NCBI GenBank assembly: GCA_910591455.2
Contig: OU342808.1
Coordinates: 14,385,404-14,449,403, forward strand
Length of the DNA stretch: 64,000 nucleotides
Reading direction: 5' to 3'
Origin: Pholis gunnellus
Lineage: Eukaryota; Chordata; Actinopteri; Perciformes; Pholidae
Under the pieces are notes generated by a model. That model made no database searches. It worked only from the letters and a program-made list of their open reading frames with translations, and had not been told where the DNA came from. Both the position numbers and the translations under genes were made by a program. Shown here piece after piece: positions 63,588-64,000 of this stretch (within the stretch, counting starts at the first letter, position 1; each line of letters begins with the position of its first letter).

Positions 63588-64000
63588 CTAAAAAACAGAT
63601 AAGAAGCCACAAAATCAGAATCATGTTTCATGTTGCGTTTAGTATTTATAATATTTTATATATTCATTGCTTTCATTGCTGTAGTATAATATAACAAACT
63701 GTAAATGTATAGACCTTCTATTATAACAAAGTGCTGTATAATATAATATATAATATAAAACTAAACTAAAAAATACAGACTATACAGACTCTATACTGTA
63801 TATGAAATATAATAAATATATCTTTGGCAAAAATAATGATGAATGTGTGTGTGTGGTGTGTGTGTGTGTGTCAGAGAGAAAAGGAGATCTGTAGAAAATT
63901 CACATTAATCAGGCACCAATGATGATTGTGTATTTGTATTCCTTTTTAATTCCCAAAATTACATTTTGAAAAAAATTACATTTGAAATGCAGAAATAAAA
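63588..64000 (-). other. fam172a: fam172a upstream intron (partial)
   Basis: This is the 3' end of the intron that precedes the basic-linker exon, ending with the acceptor at 63588-63589. It is AT-rich, with short TATAA-type repeats near 63640-63790 and an interrupted (TG)n tract at 63845-63872. Nothing else is visible. Confidence 0.8.
63845..63872. repeat. (TG)n microsatellite, interrupted
   Basis: Two TG runs separated by GG. Confidence 0.9.

Noticed and set aside
1..64000. CRISPR arrays, operons, rRNA, microRNA hairpins
   Set aside because: There is no direct-repeat/spacer pattern, no bacterial gene organisation and no rRNA sequence. microRNA hairpins cannot be called reliably by eye and none stood out.

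Overview
This window looks like nuclear DNA of a ray-finned fish, probably a spiny-rayed (percomorph) teleost. It is almost entirely non-coding, with very many (CA)n/(TG)n and (GA)n microsatellites, a fish-type tRNA-derived SINE, decayed Tc1-type transposon sequence, and four short coding exons with vertebrate splice signals separated by introns of 6 to 25 kb. No open reading frame in the window is a complete gene. The longest ones run through dinucleotide repeats or purine-rich tracts.

The single gene I can support is fam172a (also called arb2a), on the minus strand. Four consecutive coding exons lie at 63369-63587, 52074-52193, 26902-27018 and 20871-20955 (in transcript order). Together they give 541 nt of uninterrupted reading frame (180 codons plus one base). 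The sequence matches the second half of vertebrate FAM172A/ARB2A: the VLNPNENY strand, the [12 protein letters not shown] basic linker, the AHSYGG nucleophile-elbow-like motif, the VALTDSxHN segment and the CCNWVSS.EPLD / [10 protein letters not shown] segment. The upstream (N-terminal) exons lie beyond position 64000. The last coding exon was not found and should lie beyond position 1.

Layout: 1-20870 is part of the final intron, with one SINE, two perfect DR1 nuclear-receptor motifs and several homeodomain-rich islands. 20956-26901 is a short intron. 27019-52073 is a 25 kb intron holding a bipartite TCF/homeobox-like palindrome, a purine-rich tract, two old interspersed repeats and a 24-base poly-C run. 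52194-63368 is an 11 kb intron with a Tc1 relic next to another interspersed repeat, and opposed (TG)n/(CA)n tracts. 63588-64000 is an AT-rich piece of the next upstream intron.

From general knowledge, FAM172A lies beside NR2F1 (COUP-TFI) in vertebrates, and large bystander introns next to developmental transcription factors often carry the neighbour's enhancers. I therefore read the compact TAAT-rich islands and the DR1 motifs as candidate nr2f1-linked regulatory elements. That is inference: no alignment was possible. I see no CRISPR array, rRNA, functional tRNA, operon or bacterial or viral gene, and no clearly new biological system. The best lead is the set of DR1 (COUP-TF-type) sites in and around this gene.
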